Source of the DNA: Serratia sp. M24T3
Lineage (GTDB): Bacteria; Pseudomonadota; Gammaproteobacteria; Enterobacterales; Enterobacteriaceae
Length of the DNA: 64,000 bases
Assembly: GCF_000257645.1 (NCBI RefSeq)
Contig: NZ_AJHJ01000022.1
Location: 1 to 64,000, forward strand
Direction of reading: 5' to 3'
A program made the position numbers and the translations under genes. How positions within the stretch are numbered: position 1 is the stretch's first letter; each line of letters begins with the position of its first letter. Below the pieces are notes generated by a model. That model saw only the letters and a list, made by a program, of their open reading frames with translations, was not told the origin of the DNA and did not search any database. Shown one piece after another: positions 38,391-49,886 of this stretch.

Positions 38391-39509
38391 TCAAGTATTC
38401 TTTAACGCATCCAAAATGCGGCTACAGGCATGCCCGTCACCGTAAGGATTGTGGGCTCGGGTCATTGTCTGATAGGCATCGTCATCGGTGAGAAGCCGCG
38501 AGACTTCGCTGACAATCGCCGCAGTATCTGTGCCCACCAGTTTAACCGTGCCCGCATCTACAGCTTCCGGTCTTTCCGTGGTATCTCGCATCACCAACAC
38601 GGGTTTACCCAGAGACGGCGCTTCTTCCTGTATCCCACCAGAATCGGTGAGGATCAAATACGCTTTATCCATCAGATAAACGAAAGGCAAATAATCCTGC
38701 GGATCGATTAAAATAACGTTATCAATGCCCTGCAAAATTCGGTTTACCGGTTCGCGAACCAAAGGATTGAGATGCACCGGATAAATAATTTGCACATCGG
38801 CGTGAAGCTTGGCGATTTCTGCCAACGCGCTACAAATGCGCTCAAAGCCATTACCAAAGCTTTCGCGTCGATGGCCGGTAACCAGAATCAGTTTTCTTTC
38901 GGGGCAAATAAAATCGTAGTTTTTGGCAATTCGCGCAGTGAGATCCGGCGACTGTTGCAGCAGGTTGCGTACCCAAAGCAGCGCATCTATTACCGTATTG
39001 CCGGTCACTGTAATGCGACTTTGGTCCACGCCTTCACGCAGTAAGTTATTGCGCGACAAGGCCGTTGGGGCGAAATGCCACTTTGCCAAATGTCCGGTCA
39101 GACGGCGGTTGCCCTCTTCTGGCCACGGTGACAACATGTCGCCGGTGCGCAGGCCAGCTTCAACGTGGCCAATCGGGATCTGCTGATAAAATGCCGCCAG
39201 GCTGGCAGAAAGCGCCGTTGTGGTATCGCCATGGACTAGCACCACGTCCGGCTTGAATTCTTCCAGCACCGGCTTCAGCCCCAGCAAAATCCTGCTGGTT
39301 ATCTCGGTCAGCCCTTGGCCGGGCTGCATAATATTGAGATCGTAATCCGGCTTGATGGCAAATAAATTTAGGACCTGGTCCAGCATTTGACGATGCTGGG
39401 CCGTCACACAGACTCTTGAATCAAAGGCATCATCCTGAGCCAAAGCATGTACCAGGGGTGCCATTTTTATTGCTTCCGGCCTGGTACCGAAAATCGTTAA
39501 TACTTTCAC
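38391..39509 (-). CDS. wecB: UDP-GlcNAc 2-epimerase (non-hydrolysing)
   Basis: A 372-residue epimerase (E. coli WecB 376) producing UDP-ManNAc for ECA. The start is the GTG at 39509, giving [20 protein letters not shown] as in orthologues; the longer in-frame extension to 39581 is rejected. Conserved segments are [26 protein letters not shown] and [21 protein letters not shown]. wzzE lies 90 bp upstream. Confidence 0.96.
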   Translation of the reverse strand: MKVLTIFGTRPEAIKMAPLVHALAQDDAFDSRVCVTAQHRQMLDQVLNLFAIKPDYDLNIMQPGQGLTEITSRILLGLKPVLEEFKPDVVLVHGDTTTALSASLAAFYQQIPIGHVEAGLRTGDMLSPWPEEGNRRLTGHLAKWHFAPTALSRNNLLREGVDQSRITVTGNTVIDALLWVRNLLQQSPDLTARIAKNYDFICPERKLILVTGHRRESFGNGFERICSALAEIAKLHADVQIIYPVHLNPLVREPVNRILQGIDNVILIDPQDYLPFVYLMDKAYLILTDSGGIQEEAPSLGKPVLVMRDTTERPEAVDAGTVKLVGTDTAAIVSEVSRLLTDDDAYQTMTRAHNPYGDGHACSRILDALKNT

Positions 39510-39599
39510 AGAGGCACTCTCTTTTGATAGGCGCAGCGCTTTCCTGCGGAGCGAGCGCGTCAATGGCGCTCGATTTTTCATCGCTATCTTTTTTATTTT

Positions 39600-40661
39600 T
39601 TAATTTACTAGCGCGACGCGTCGACGGGCCAGTGCAACACCAGCTCCGATCAATCCACCGACAATTCCCCACATAATCATCAGCAGTACCCGGCGTGGAC
39701 TGTCGCGTTTTACCGGCTCTTCCGGTGTACGCAAATAACGATAAGTCTGGAATTTGGCGTTTAAAACTGGCCCCACATTAAGCGTAGCCAACATCGCTTT
39801 GTTCTGATCGTAATCGATATCAAAACTCGGGCCAGAGGCCTGTAACAGCTGGAGCCTGGCTTGCAGCATTGGCGTGCCGAGCAGGAACATGTCAGCATCG
39901 GCAAGGCTATCCGGCGTGGCATCGGTCATGCCGTGATCGATGTTTTTCTGTTGGGCAATTTTCAGTGCCTGCGCAGTGTTATTCAGCTCGCGATTATAAA
40001 TGGCCGTTGCCACCTCTTCCTGGCGTTTGACCTGCGCTTTCATCGATTGCGTTCGCGCAGCCCAGGCCCCTTGAATCTCATCATAAAGATGTTGTGCTGC
40101 ACGAGCGCTGGCAAAGTTGACGTACTGGCGTAACAGTTTGTTGGCATCGGCCGCGGTTTCGGCCGTCAGTTTTACGCTGTCGTTAGGGATTTTCTTGTCG
40201 TCACGCGGTGTAAACTGAATCGCGCTAATCAACTTGTCGAGGAGAACCGCGTTCGCTCCGCTATCCCCAGTCTTGCGCTGGGCGTAATAGGGATTATCCA
40301 GCCAAAAGTCGCGACGAGTGTCGTAAGCCGCCAGCTGCATCACAAACTCGTTGTAGGCGTCGTCGGAAATGGAGGCCTGGTCACCCGCGGGAGTAAAGGT
40401 GTTTTTGGCATCAAGATTACGCAGGAACTGTTCCTGGGAGAAATAGGAGGCCAGATTGTTTACCGTAGGTTTATCGGTAACCGCCGTGGTGCTCCACTCC
40501 TGTTTCATCAGCAGGGAGATAAGCAAAGCCGCGATGGCAAACCCCAGTCCCAGGCCGATAATCCACAGTTTGCCTTGCCAGAGTGTTCTGCAAAGCCCGC
40601 GAATATCCAGCTCGTTATCAAGGGCGAGTTCATTCCTTGTAGACATCGTCTCTGACTTCAT
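39600..40661 (-). CDS. wzzE: ECA chain-length regulator WzzE
   Basis: A 353-residue Wzz/PCP1 protein (E. coli 348) setting ECA chain length. Two membrane spans, near residues 33-55 (LWIIGLGLGFAIAALLISLL) and at the C terminus (LLMIMWGIVGGLIGAGVAL), flank a periplasmic coiled-coil domain. The Pro-rich segment before helix 2 (TPEEPVKRDSPRR) is typical. The start is one of ATGs at 40664/40661, just after GGTGG. Confidence 0.94.
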   Translation of the reverse strand: MKSETMSTRNELALDNELDIRGLCRTLWQGKLWIIGLGLGFAIAALLISLLMKQEWSTTAVTDKPTVNNLASYFSQEQFLRNLDAKNTFTPAGDQASISDDAYNEFVMQLAAYDTRRDFWLDNPYYAQRKTGDSGANAVLLDKLISAIQFTPRDDKKIPNDSVKLTAETAADANKLLRQYVNFASARAAQHLYDEIQGAWAARTQSMKAQVKRQEEVATAIYNRELNNTAQALKIAQQKNIDHGMTDATPDSLADADMFLLGTPMLQARLQLLQASGPSFDIDYDQNKAMLATLNVGPVLNAKFQTYRYLRTPEEPVKRDSPRRVLLMIMWGIVGGLIGAGVALARRRVALVN

Positions 40662-40761
40662 CATTACCACCAACTATTTGAATTTAAAGTAATATTGTCA
40701 TCCAACTGCAGTCATGCCTGGATTTTGATCATTGCAAGCGGCAAGTATTTGAAAGGTAAGG

Positions 40762-41856
40762 CTAATGAACAGAATGGCGGCGCAGTCTTCTTTTGACGCG
40801 CTTCATGAAACGAGCGACACGCCATGCACGCTTTATACAATAGCCGTAGAGCATAAAAGCAACCAGGAATAGCCCCAACATCAACCATTCCGGGAAACGC
40901 AGATGTTCGCCGACAACACCAATAATCGCCAGCAGAGCCGCAGACAGAGTGATCAGCACAAAGGCCTGACGGGAAGAAAATCCGGCACGCATAATCAGAT
41001 GATGGATATGTTGGCGGTCGGCAGAGAACGGGCTCATTCCCTTGCGCAGACGACGATACATAATGGCAATCATGTCCATCAACGGAATGGCAATCAGCCA
41101 CAGCGCAGTCACTGGCGTCATTGGAGGATGGAAAGATGTGCGCGAAGTCTGGGTGCATTGCAACAAAATCCAGATCACAGTAAAGCCAATTAGCGTACTG
41201 CCCGCATCGCCCATAAACACTTTATAGCGACGACCAAACACGCCGAGGTTAAGCAGGACGTAAGGAATGATGGCGGCAATCATGGAGAAACACCACAGTG
41301 CCAGGGATTGATTGCCCGCGTATAGCATCACCACCCCCATCGATCCGAAGGTGACGCAAGACAGTCCTCCAAGCAGGCCATCGATTCCATCAACCATGTT
41401 AAATGCATTAATGGAAGCCCAAACGGCAAACAGGGTGACTAGATAACCAAATGGGCCGAGAAACATCTGCCAGGGGCCAATAATTCGTCCGAGATCGTGC
41501 AGCACCATATCGCCGTAAGCCATCATGACTACGGCAACCAGCGCCTGAACGCAGGCGCGAATTTTTACACTGATGTCGTATTTGTCGTCCAGCGCACCAA
41601 TCAGAACCAGTAGACCCGCACAGCCGAGATATAAAAGCTTATGCGGAATTTGTGGATTACCGATCCAAAATGCGAAGCAGACCCCGGCATAGACAGTTAT
41701 GCCGCCCACCAAAGGAATAAGCCCTTGATGACGTTTGCGGAAGTCTGGTTTATCAACTAATCCAATTTTTTTGGCAACTTTCCTGGCCAAAAACAAAAAG
41801 AGAAATGAAAACAAGAAAACAAGAACAAGCTCAGTACTCAGATTGAGTAAATTCAC
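40762..41856 (-). CDS. wecA: UDP-GlcNAc:undecaprenyl-phosphate GlcNAc-1-P transferase
   Basis: A 364-residue polyprenyl-phosphate sugar-1-phosphate transferase (E. coli 367), starting ECA and often O-antigen synthesis. The start is GTG at 41856, as in E. coli. Family motifs are visible: LIGALDDKYD, NMVDGIDGLLGG, VFMGDAGSTLIGF, and the cytosolic HIHH motif in DRQHIHHLI. First gene of the ECA operon, 351 bp downstream of the rho stop, with its own promoter in the gap. Confidence 0.96.
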   Translation of the reverse strand: MNLLNLSTELVLVFLFSFLFLFLARKVAKKIGLVDKPDFRKRHQGLIPLVGGITVYAGVCFAFWIGNPQIPHKLLYLGCAGLLVLIGALDDKYDISVKIRACVQALVAVVMMAYGDMVLHDLGRIIGPWQMFLGPFGYLVTLFAVWASINAFNMVDGIDGLLGGLSCVTFGSMGVVMLYAGNQSLALWCFSMIAAIIPYVLLNLGVFGRRYKVFMGDAGSTLIGFTVIWILLQCTQTSRTSFHPPMTPVTALWLIAIPLMDMIAIMYRRLRKGMSPFSADRQHIHHLIMRAGFSSRQAFVLITLSAALLAIIGVVGEHLRFPEWLMLGLFLVAFMLYGYCIKRAWRVARFMKRVKRRLRRHSVH

Positions 41857-42024
41857 AGTTAAAACGTCTCTGCAATATTGGTAAAACTACACGACTTTTC
41901 GGGCAGCCAAGACTCTATTCTGGTAGTAGCCATTACCACCTCGCGGTTTGATGCCATATTCTAGAATGACAGCTCGGATTTTTATTGAGATTTTTAGTGT
42001 GGTCCGAAGGATCCTTCCTACCCG

Positions 42025-42053
42025 CTTATACACAGCGACAAATTAATGAACAA
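42025..42053 (-). promoter_or_regulatory. Putative promoter of the ECA operon
   Basis: On the minus strand, -35 TTGTTC (42048-42053), a 17-bp spacer and -10 TATAAG (42025-42030) lie about 170 bp upstream of the wecA GTG. The rest of 41857-42136 is a leader with no ORF or clear JUMPstart/ops element. Confidence 0.5.
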
Positions 42054-42136
42054 TGACAGTTTTGACTATCGGGGGTTATCTGATTCTTTCGTAAAAAGCC
42101 CGTAGCCACTACACATCGTAGCGACCAAAAGCAAAA

Positions 42137-42165
42137 AACGCCACGTCTAGACGCAGCGTTTTTAA
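42137..42165. terminator. Terminator after rho
   Basis: AACGC (42137-42141) and GCGTT (42156-42160) close a stem around the palindrome CGTCTAGACG, flanked by A6 and T5. It lies 44 bp beyond the rho stop and could work on either strand. Confidence 0.75.
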
Positions 42166-42208
42166 CAATGTTGAAGCAAAAACTTCAACTGTCATCGGCA
42201 AAGACGAA

Positions 42209-43468
42209 TTATGAACGTTTCATCATATCGAAGAATTCATCGTTGGTTTTGGTCATTGCCAACTTGTTGATGAGGAATTCCATTGCGTCGATTTCACCCA
42301 TTGGATGGATAATCTTGCGCAGGATCCACATTTTCTGCAGCTCTTCCGAAGTGGTAAGCAGCTCTTCTTTACGCGTACCGGAACGGTTGTAATCGATAGC
42401 AGGGAAGACACGCTTCTCGGCGATTTTACGCGCCAGATGCAATTCCATGTTACCTGTACCTTTAAATTCTTCGTAGATAACTTCATCCATTTTAGAACCG
42501 GTATCAACCAGCGCGGTGGCGATGATTGTCAGGCTGCCGCCCTCTTCCACGTTACGCGCAGCACCGAAGAAGCGCTTGGGACGGTGCAGGGCGTTGGCGT
42601 CAACACCACCGGTCAGCACTTTACCTGAAGCAGGAACCACGGTGTTATAAGCACGCGCCAGACGAGTGATGGAGTCCAGCAAGATGATAACGTCTTTCTT
42701 GTGCTCAACCAGGCGTTTGGCCTTTTCAATTACCATTTCGGCAACTTGAACGTGGCGAGATGCTGGCTCGTCAAAGGTGGAAGCAATAACTTCACCTTTA
42801 ACCAGACGCTGCATCTCGGTCACTTCTTCCGGACGCTCGTCAATCAGCAGAACCATCAGTACGCAGTCCGGGTGATTGTAGGCGATGCTTTGCGCAATGT
42901 TCTGCAGCAGCATGGTTTTACCGGCTTTCGGCGGTGCCACAATCAGACCACGCTGGCCACGACCAATTGGCGAAGCCAGGTCGAGAACGCGAGCGGTCAA
43001 GTCTTCAGTAGAACCGTTACCGCGCTCCATACGCAAACGTGAGTTGGCGTGCAGTGGGGTCAAGTTCTCGAACAGGATCTTGTTACGGGCGTTTTCCGGT
43101 TTGTCATAGTTAACTTCGTTAACTTTTAACAGGGCAAAATAGCGCTCGCCTTCTTTTGGCGGTCGGATTTTACCTGAAATGGTGTCACCAGTACGGAGGT
43201 TGAAGCGGCGGATTTGGCTAGGAGAAACGTAGATATCATCAGGACCGGCGAGGTAGGAGCTGTCTCCAGAACGGAGGAAACCAAACCCGTCCTGCAAGAT
43301 CTCCAGAACACCGTCACCGAAGATATCTTCTCCGCTCTTGGCGTGCTGCTTCAGTATAGAAAAAATAATGTCTTGCTTGCGCATGCGGGCCTGGTTTTCC
43401 AGTCCCATATTTTCGCCGAGTGTAATCAGGTCAGAAACCGGCGTATTCTTTAATTCGGTAAGATTCAT
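42209..43468 (-). CDS. rho: Transcription termination factor Rho
   Basis: A 419-residue hexameric RNA helicase, the same length as E. coli Rho. The N-terminal RNA-binding domain includes DGFGFLR (RNP-like, residues 60-66). The P-loop is APPKAGKT (178-185), with [14 protein letters not shown] following. Its ATG overlaps the stop of a short upstream ORF, suggesting coupling. Rho is known to autoregulate through its leader. Confidence 0.98.
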   Translation of the reverse strand: MNLTELKNTPVSDLITLGENMGLENQARMRKQDIIFSILKQHAKSGEDIFGDGVLEILQDGFGFLRSGDSSYLAGPDDIYVSPSQIRRFNLRTGDTISGKIRPPKEGERYFALLKVNEVNYDKPENARNKILFENLTPLHANSRLRMERGNGSTEDLTARVLDLASPIGRGQRGLIVAPPKAGKTMLLQNIAQSIAYNHPDCVLMVLLIDERPEEVTEMQRLVKGEVIASTFDEPASRHVQVAEMVIEKAKRLVEHKKDVIILLDSITRLARAYNTVVPASGKVLTGGVDANALHRPKRFFGAARNVEEGGSLTIIATALVDTGSKMDEVIYEEFKGTGNMELHLARKIAEKRVFPAIDYNRSGTRKEELLTTSEELQKMWILRKIIHPMGEIDAMEFLINKLAMTKTNDEFFDMMKRS

Positions 43469-43539
43469 AATGGTGGGTTCTTAAACTCGGGGTGTATCTC
43501 GAAGATCTGTCGTGAATGGGGATGGCAGGGGTTGTCCAT
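43465..43539 (-). CDS. Candidate rho leader peptide (rhoL-like)
   Basis: A 24-codon ORF starts at ATG 43539 and ends TGA overlapping the rho ATG as ATGA. It reads [16 protein letters not shown] then PEFKNPPL. E. coli has a 33-codon rhoL in the same place, but I see no sequence similarity and the ribosome-binding site is weak. Support comes only from position and the exact overlap. The remaining gap to trxA (43540-43924) is A/T-rich and must hold the rho promoter; I see no other feature there. Confidence 0.4.
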   Translation of the reverse strand: MDNPCHPHSRQIFEIHPEFKNPPL

Positions 43540-43924
43540 GCCAGCTTAAAATTTCTTAGGGTAGAGACTCTCAATTTGCAGCTTCTGATTACAGGTCGCG
43601 ATTTTGCTCACGAGCTATTTCTTGAAAGAGGGCAGACTTAAATTGAAGGTGTCTCAAAGCCGATTTTTATAAAACCGTTTGATTGTCAAAGCACATCGCC
43701 AGTTCGCCTGTTTTTATAAACAAGTCATTTTCTATATAAGCAGTTTTATGAAAGCACTTATAGGCAGATGGTTTCGACACAGAGTAAAACGTTAGAATCA
43801 AACTACAGGTAAGCTCAAATATGCAGTAAGCGTAAACTTAGCACGCTTCTTTGCAGGCGTCTAGCGGTCAGTGTGAAAAACACACGTTGCCCACCAAACG
43901 CCTGATTTAGGTCATTCGGAACGA

Positions 43925-44251
43925 TTACAGATTAGCGTTCAGGAACTCTTTCAACTGACCCTTCGACAGTGCGCCGACTTTAGTTGCCGCCACTTCGCCG
44001 CCTTTGAACAGCAGTAAAGTAGGGATGCCACGAATACCGTATTTTGGAGCGGTACCCGGGTTTTCATCGATATTCAATTTGGCAATGGTAAGTTTGCCTT
44101 CGAACTCGCTGGCAATTTCGTCCAGGATCGGAGCAATCATCTTGCACGGACCACACCATTCTGCCCAGAAATCGACCAGCACCAATCCATCGGCTTTTAA
44201 TACGTCTTTGTCGAAACTGTCATCAGAAAGGTGAATAATTTTATCGCTCAT
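43925..44251 (-). CDS. trxA: Thioredoxin 1
   Basis: A 108-residue thioredoxin (E. coli 109), the general cytosolic disulphide reductant. The active site WCGPCK is at residues 32-37 (Cys33, Cys36); the cis-Pro lies in [18 protein letters not shown] precedes the ATG. It is divergent from rhlB across 132 bp. Confidence 0.98.
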   Translation of the reverse strand: MSDKIIHLSDDSFDKDVLKADGLVLVDFWAEWCGPCKMIAPILDEIASEFEGKLTIAKLNIDENPGTAPKYGIRGIPTLLLFKGGEVAATKVGALSKGQLKEFLNANL

Positions 44252-44383
44252 GTTCTACTCCAAAGGATTAACTTTACCTTGTTGATGTAGCATTAACCAA
44301 CAGTAGGTTGACTCTATTTCACCACGTTTATTTCAACGGATATGCTTTCGTAAAGCAATAGTTAGCTGATATTCTACCACACT

Positions 44384-45679
44384 ATGAGCAAAACACACTT
44401 AACTGAACAGAAGTTTTCCGACTTCGCCCTGCACCCGCTAGCAGTCGAAGCCCTTGAAAAGAAAGGGTTTCATTACTGCACGCCTATCCAGGCACTCGCA
44501 TTGCCTATCACGCTCTCAGGACGTGATGTTGCGGGTCAGGCGCAAACCGGTACCGGCAAGACGCTGGCTTTTCTAGCGTCTACTTTCCATTATCTGCTTT
44601 CTAACCCTGCTGCTGAGGGTCGTCAGACTAATCAGCCGCGTGCTTTAATTATGGCACCAACGCGGGAATTAGCAGTGCAAATTCATTCGGACGCCGAAGC
44701 GCTGTCTGAATCTACCGGGCTGAAACTCGGTCTGGCCTACGGTGGCGACGGCTACGACAAACAGCTTAAAGTGCTGGAAAGTGGCGTCGATATTCTTATC
44801 GGCACGACTGGCCGTTTAATCGATTACGCAAAACAGAACCATATTAATCTGGGTGCAATCCAGGTCGTGGTGCTGGACGAAGCCGATCGCATGTTCGATC
44901 TGGGCTTTATCAAAGATATCCGCTGGTTGTTCCGTCGTATGCCGCCTGCGACTCAGCGCCTGAATATGCTGTTCTCCGCCACCCTGTCTTATCGTGTGAA
45001 AGAGCTGGCATTCGAAAACATGAACAATGCCGAATCGATAGAAATCGAACCGGAACAGAAAACGGGTCACCGTATTCAGGAAGAGCTCTTCTACCCTTCT
45101 AACGAAGAAAAGATGCGCCTGTTGCAAACGCTAATAGAAGAAGAATGGCCAGATCGCTGCATCATCTTCGCCAACACCAAGCACCGTTGTGAAGACGTTT
45201 GGGGCCATCTGGCTGCTGACGGACACCGCGTAGGCTTGCTGACCGGCGACGTGGCGCAGAAGAAACGCCTGCGCGTGCTGGAAGACTTCACCAAGGGTGA
45301 TATCGATATTCTGGTTGCAACCGACGTAGCCGCTCGTGGTCTGCACATTCCTGCCGTTACGCATGTCTTTAACTATGACCTGCCTGACGATTGCGAAGAC
45401 TACGTTCACCGCATCGGTCGTACTGGTCGTGCTGGCCTTAGCGGTCACTCAATAAGCCTGGCCTGTGAAGAATATGCCCTGAATCTGCCAGCCATCGAAA
45501 CTTATACCGGCCACAGTATTCCTGTCAGCAAATATAACAGCGATGCATTATTGACTGACCTGCCTGCGCCAAAACGCCTCGCGCGTACTCGCAATGGCAG
45601 CGGCCCACGCCGTAATTCATCATCATCTTCACGACGCGGTAGCAGTGCGCCACGTAACAACCGCAAACGTTCGGGCTGA
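44384..45679 (+). CDS. rhlB: DEAD-box RNA helicase RhlB
   Basis: A 431-residue ATP-dependent RNA helicase of the RNA degradosome (E. coli 421). Motifs in order: Q motif [32 protein letters not shown], and [10 protein letters not shown]. The basic, Ser/Arg-rich tail ([20 protein letters not shown]) is typical of RhlB. There is no clear ribosome-binding site, and a small hairpin (GCTTT/AAAGC, 44344-44356) lies upstream. gppA follows 5 bp downstream. Confidence 0.97.
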   Translation: MSKTHLTEQKFSDFALHPLAVEALEKKGFHYCTPIQALALPITLSGRDVAGQAQTGTGKTLAFLASTFHYLLSNPAAEGRQTNQPRALIMAPTRELAVQIHSDAEALSESTGLKLGLAYGGDGYDKQLKVLESGVDILIGTTGRLIDYAKQNHINLGAIQVVVLDEADRMFDLGFIKDIRWLFRRMPPATQRLNMLFSATLSYRVKELAFENMNNAESIEIEPEQKTGHRIQEELFYPSNEEKMRLLQTLIEEEWPDRCIIFANTKHRCEDVWGHLAADGHRVGLLTGDVAQKKRLRVLEDFTKGDIDILVATDVAARGLHIPAVTHVFNYDLPDDCEDYVHRIGRTGRAGLSGHSISLACEEYALNLPAIETYTGHSIPVSKYNSDALLTDLPAPKRLARTRNGSGPRRNSSSSSRRGSSAPRNNRKRSG

Positions 45680-45684
45680 AAATC

Positions 45685-47181
45685 ATGCTGAGTTCCACCT
45701 CACTTTATGCAGCGATCGATCTGGGTTCCAACAGCTTCCATATGTTGGTAGTCCGTGAGGTGGCAGGCAGTATTCAAACGTTGGCCAGAATCAAGCGCAA
45801 AGTGCGCCTGGCTGCCGGGCTGGATGTAAACAGTCATCTCTCCGCTGAAGCAATGCAGCGTGGATGGCAATGCCTGAAATTATTTTCAGAACGTCTGCAA
45901 GACATTCCCCGCGAGCAAATCCGCGTGGTGGCAACGGCGACACTGCGCCTGGCCAAAAATGCCGATGAATTTTTACAGGTTGCTGAAAATATTCTCGGAT
46001 GCAAGATTCAAGTGATCAGCGGCGAAGAAGAAGCGCGGCTGATTTACCACGGCGTGGCGCACACTACCGGCGGCCCGGACCAACGCCTGGTTGTTGATAT
46101 TGGCGGCGGCAGTACTGAGCTGGTAACCGGAACCGGAGCGCAGGCCAATACATTGTTTAGCCTGTCGATGGGATGTGTTACCTGGCTTGAGCGTTATTTT
46201 ACTGACCGAAGCCTGACGAAAGAAAATTTTGAAAAGGCCGAACTGGCCGCAGTTGAGATGATAATCCCTGTTGCGCCGGAGCTACTGGCCCACGGCTGGC
46301 AGGTCTGCGTCGGAGCCTCAGGGACCGTGCAGGCGCTGCAGGAAATCATGGTGGCGCAGGGAATGGACGAACGCATCACCCTCGCCAAGCTGCAACAGCT
46401 TAAACAGCGCGCCATTCAATGTGGCAAGCTGGAAGAGCTTGAAATTGAAGGCCTGACGCTGGAACGCGCACTGGTTTTCCCAAGCGGCCTGTCTATTCTG
46501 ATCGCTATCTTCAAAACCCTGAAAATAGAATCGATGATGCTGGCCGGTGGCGCGCTGCGCGAAGGGCTGGTTTACGGCATGCTCCACTTGCCGGTCGAAC
46601 AGGATATCCGCCAACGCACCCTGCACAACCTGCAACGGCGCTACCTGCTCGACGTTGAGCAGGCCAATCGAGTAGCGGCTCTGGCGGAAAACTTTTCTCA
46701 GCAGGTTTCGAGTACCTGGCAGCTTGATGCGCGGGCGCGCGAACTGCTGACCAGTGCCTGTCTTATCCACGAGATTGGACTCAGCGTTGATTTCAAACAG
46801 GCGCAGAATCATGCAGCCTATCTGATCCGTCATCTCGATTTACCCGGCTTTACTCCGGCACAAAAAAAACTACTGGCGACACTGCTGCAAAACCAGAGTA
46901 ATAACCTGGATTTACCGCTGCTAAATCAGCAAAACGCCCTGCCTCCGCGTCAGGCCGAACGCCTTTGTCGCATAATGCGTCTGGCAATTATTTTTGCCAG
47001 CCGACGTCGCGACGATACGCTGCCTGCGGTGCGTTTACGCGCCAATGACGATGAGCTGAATGTGCTGGTGCCTAACGGATGGCTGGAACAGCACCCATTA
47101 CGCGCCGAAGAGCTGGAGCAGGAAAGCCATTGGCAGAGCTATGTCCATTGGCCACTGTTTGTTGAAGAAACTGTCAAGTAA
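45685..47181 (+). CDS. gppA: Guanosine pentaphosphate phosphohydrolase GppA
   Basis: A 498-residue exopolyphosphatase/GppA family enzyme (E. coli 494) converting pppGpp to ppGpp. The N-terminal actin-like phosphate loops are [14 protein letters not shown] and [12 protein letters not shown]. The C-terminal HD-like region contains [24 protein letters not shown]. It is cotranscribed with rhlB, as in E. coli. Confidence 0.96.
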   Translation: MLSSTSLYAAIDLGSNSFHMLVVREVAGSIQTLARIKRKVRLAAGLDVNSHLSAEAMQRGWQCLKLFSERLQDIPREQIRVVATATLRLAKNADEFLQVAENILGCKIQVISGEEEARLIYHGVAHTTGGPDQRLVVDIGGGSTELVTGTGAQANTLFSLSMGCVTWLERYFTDRSLTKENFEKAELAAVEMIIPVAPELLAHGWQVCVGASGTVQALQEIMVAQGMDERITLAKLQQLKQRAIQCGKLEELEIEGLTLERALVFPSGLSILIAIFKTLKIESMMLAGGALREGLVYGMLHLPVEQDIRQRTLHNLQRRYLLDVEQANRVAALAENFSQQVSSTWQLDARARELLTSACLIHEIGLSVDFKQAQNHAAYLIRHLDLPGFTPAQKKLLATLLQNQSNNLDLPLLNQQNALPPRQAERLCRIMRLAIIFASRRRDDTLPAVRLRANDDELNVLVPNGWLEQHPLRAEELEQESHWQSYVHWPLFVEETVK

Positions 47182-47248
47182 CGAGTGAAAAAGCAGAATC
47201 GACCTTACGTGGCGTTTCTCTGCTGATCGACGACGTTATCACCTATCT

Positions 47249-47274
47249 GGGAGCTTTTCGGCTCCCATTTTTAT
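47249..47274. terminator. Terminator between gppA and rep
   Basis: GGGAGC (47249-47254), loop TTTTCG and GCTCCC (47261-47266) are followed by ATTTTTAT. It lies between the convergent ends of gppA and rep. Confidence 0.8.
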
Positions 47275-47286
47275 GATTTTTGCGAG

Positions 47287-49323
47287 CTAGCTTTTATTTT
47301 TATCGGCGGCTTTTGCGCTGGCCAACTGCGCACGGATCTTCTCCAGATGGCTCTGACCTTTCACCATTCGCTCCTGCGGCGACACCACTTTTCGCTCGCT
47401 TTCCCACGCTAAATCGTCCTGCGGTAACTCCTGCAAAAAACGGCTAACCTCAGGTCGCAGCAGTTCACCGTATTGCCTGCGCTCGCGGCAGTGAGTAAAA
47501 AACAGTTCTTTCTGCGCACGCGTTATTCCGACATAGGCCAGGCGACGTTCTTCATCGACATTATCTTCATCCATGCTGCTCTGATGAGGCAATAACCCTT
47601 CTTCCATGCCAACCAAAAACACATAGGGGAATTCCAGCCCCTTCGAGGCATGCAGTGTCATTAGCTGAACCTGATCCAGCTCTTCGTCGCTCTCGCCGCG
47701 CTCCATCATGTCGCGTAGAGTAAAGCGAGTGACCACCTGAGTCAGCGACATCGGCTCGTCCAGGTCAGTGCCTTCAAGCATTTCAGTCATCCAGCTAAAC
47801 AGCTGATTGACGTTTTTCATACGCATTTCAGCCGCCTTAGGGCTGGGCGAGGTTTCGAACAGCCAGCTTTCGTAGTCCATGCCGTGGATCAGGTCACGCA
47901 CGGCGGCGATAGGCTCACGCTCGGCAAGTTCGGCGACACTTCCCATCCAATGAGTAAAACGCTGCAGCGATTCCAGACCACGGCCAGTCAGAGTCTGGCC
48001 CAGACCAAAATCAGAGCTGGCCTTGAACAACCCTTTATTACGCTGATTAGCCCATTCACCGAGCTTTTGCAGCGTAGCCGCACCAATCTCACGGCGCGGC
48101 GTGTTGACGATACGCAGGAAAGCGCTGTCATCGTCTGGATTGGTCAGCACTCGCAGATAGGCCAGCAGGTCTTTGATTTCCGGGCGCGAGAAGAATGAGG
48201 TGCCGCCCGAAATACGATAAGGAATGCGGTTTTGCATCAGCATCTTTTCAAACAGCCGCGACTGATGGTTACCGCGATATAAAATTGCATAATCGCCGTG
48301 GTTGGTTTTATTCATAAAACGATGGGCAATCAATTCCCCCACTACACGCTCCGCCTCGTGGTCCTCATTATTGGCGGTGATTACCTTTAGCGCCTCACCG
48401 TAGGCCAGCTCGGAAAACAGTCGTTTCTCGAACACGTGCGGATTGTTGGCGATCAGGATATTGGCAGCTTTGAGAATACGCTGCGAGGAGCGGTAATTCT
48501 GCTCCAGCTTAATCACCTGCAAGGCCGGGAAATCTTCTTTTAGCAGCACCAGATTTTGCGGTCGAGCACCGCGCCAGGAGTAGATTGACTGATCATCATC
48601 GCCCACCACTGTAAAGCGCGCGCGGTTGCCCACCAGTAGTTTCACCATCATATACTGGCTGGTGTTGGTATCTTGATATTCGTCCACCAGCAGATAACGC
48701 AGCTTGTTCTGCCAGCGCTCGCGAACTTCTTCATTGCGTTGCAACAACAGCGTCGGCAGCAAGATTAGGTCGTCAAAATCGAGGATATTACAGGCGCGCA
48801 TATGGTCATGATAAAGGCCATAGCAAAGTGCGAAAATCTGATCGCGCTCGGATCGAGCCAGCTTGGCGGCGCCAGACGGGTCAATAAGATCGTTTTTCCA
48901 GTTGGAGATCGTCGAGATCAATTGCTGCAACAGGGTTTTGTCGTTTTCCAGCCACTTTTCACTCAGCTCTTTGAGCAGCGCCAGCTGGTCCTGATCGTCG
49001 AACAGTGAGAAGTTGGATTTCATTCCCAGCGCCGCGAACTCGCGCTTGATAATTTCCAGCCCCAGCGTGTGGAAAGTCGAAATCAGCAAACCGCGTGATT
49101 CCTTACGACCCAGCGTTTGCGACACGCGTTCTTTCATTTCGCGCGCGGCCTTGTTGGTAAAGGTCACAGCGGCAATATGCCGTGCCTGATAGCCACATTC
49201 GCGGATCAGGTGAGCGATTTTATTGGTAATAACCCGCGTTTTACCCGAGCCGGCGCCGGCCAAGACCAGGCAGGGTCCGGTGACGAATTCGACGGCGTGT
49301 TGTTGGCTGGGATTCAATCGCAT
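47287..49323 (-). CDS. rep: ATP-dependent DNA helicase Rep
   Basis: A 678-residue SF1A 3'-5' helicase (E. coli 673) that works with the replisome to clear protein roadblocks. The start at 49323 gives [17 protein letters not shown]; 39 upstream in-frame residues are not Rep-like. Walker A AGAGSGKT is at 22-29. VDEYQDTN and [13 protein letters not shown] follow, and the SF1 motif [14 protein letters not shown] lies near residue 560. The C-terminal tail, which in E. coli contacts DnaB, is basic. Confidence 0.97.
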   Translation of the reverse strand: MRLNPSQQHAVEFVTGPCLVLAGAGSGKTRVITNKIAHLIRECGYQARHIAAVTFTNKAAREMKERVSQTLGRKESRGLLISTFHTLGLEIIKREFAALGMKSNFSLFDDQDQLALLKELSEKWLENDKTLLQQLISTISNWKNDLIDPSGAAKLARSERDQIFALCYGLYHDHMRACNILDFDDLILLPTLLLQRNEEVRERWQNKLRYLLVDEYQDTNTSQYMMVKLLVGNRARFTVVGDDDQSIYSWRGARPQNLVLLKEDFPALQVIKLEQNYRSSQRILKAANILIANNPHVFEKRLFSELAYGEALKVITANNEDHEAERVVGELIAHRFMNKTNHGDYAILYRGNHQSRLFEKMLMQNRIPYRISGGTSFFSRPEIKDLLAYLRVLTNPDDDSAFLRIVNTPRREIGAATLQKLGEWANQRNKGLFKASSDFGLGQTLTGRGLESLQRFTHWMGSVAELAEREPIAAVRDLIHGMDYESWLFETSPSPKAAEMRMKNVNQLFSWMTEMLEGTDLDEPMSLTQVVTRFTLRDMMERGESDEELDQVQLMTLHASKGLEFPYVFLVGMEEGLLPHQSSMDEDNVDEERRLAYVGITRAQKELFFTHCRERRQYGELLRPEVSRFLQELPQDDLAWESERKVVSPQERMVKGQSHLEKIRAQLASAKAADKNKS

Positions 49324-49507
49324 TGGGTTATTTTTGCTCACTTGATAGACGCGGGAGGAGGATTGTAGCAGAAACTTCCGCCAGAAATGAGAGTCAAAAG
49401 TGTAAGGTTCAGAGCTTGAGAGGCATCGCGCAGTGCACATCCGGCGTTGCAGGTGTTACATTACGCCCTGAGTAGTTATTGATTAATTTTATCTAAAGGT
49501 CACGATT

Positions 49508-49789
49508 ATGGCGAACACCGCTTCAGCATTACACATCCTGGTGGATGACGAGAACAAAGCCAACGAACTGCTGGCTCAGCTGCAACAAGGCGCTGACTTC
49601 CAGGAACTGGCGCGTAAGCACTCTACCTGCCCATCCAAGCGCGATGGCGGTTCACTGGGTGAATTCCGCAAAGGCGACATGGTTCCTGCTTTCGACAAAG
49701 TGGTATTTAGCGGTGAACTGCTTAAACCATTGGGTCCGGTTAAAACTCAGTTCGGTTACCATCTGATCAAAGTTCTGTACCGCAACTAA
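49508..49789 (+). CDS. ppiC: Parvulin peptidyl-prolyl isomerase C
   Basis: A 93-residue single-domain cytosolic parvulin, the same length as E. coli PpiC. Conserved features are [29 protein letters not shown] and [11 protein letters not shown]. An AAGGT lies ahead of the ATG. It is divergent from rep across 184 bp. Confidence 0.96.
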   Translation: MANTASALHILVDDENKANELLAQLQQGADFQELARKHSTCPSKRDGGSLGEFRKGDMVPAFDKVVFSGELLKPLGPVKTQFGYHLIKVLYRN

Positions 49790-49825
49790 GTTTGCTTCGC
49801 AGGCTGTAACAGTAATAGAAAGTAA

Positions 49826-49855
49826 AAAGCACCGCCAAGGCAGTGCTTTTTTATT
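49826..49855. terminator. Terminator after ppiC
   Basis: AAGCAC (49827-49832) and GTGCTT (49843-49848) form a stem followed by TTTTTATTTT, with AAAA on the left. It lies between ppiC and the convergent ilvC. Confidence 0.8.
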
Positions 49856-49886
49856 TTATACGGCATTGCAGGTAAAACGCTGTTTA

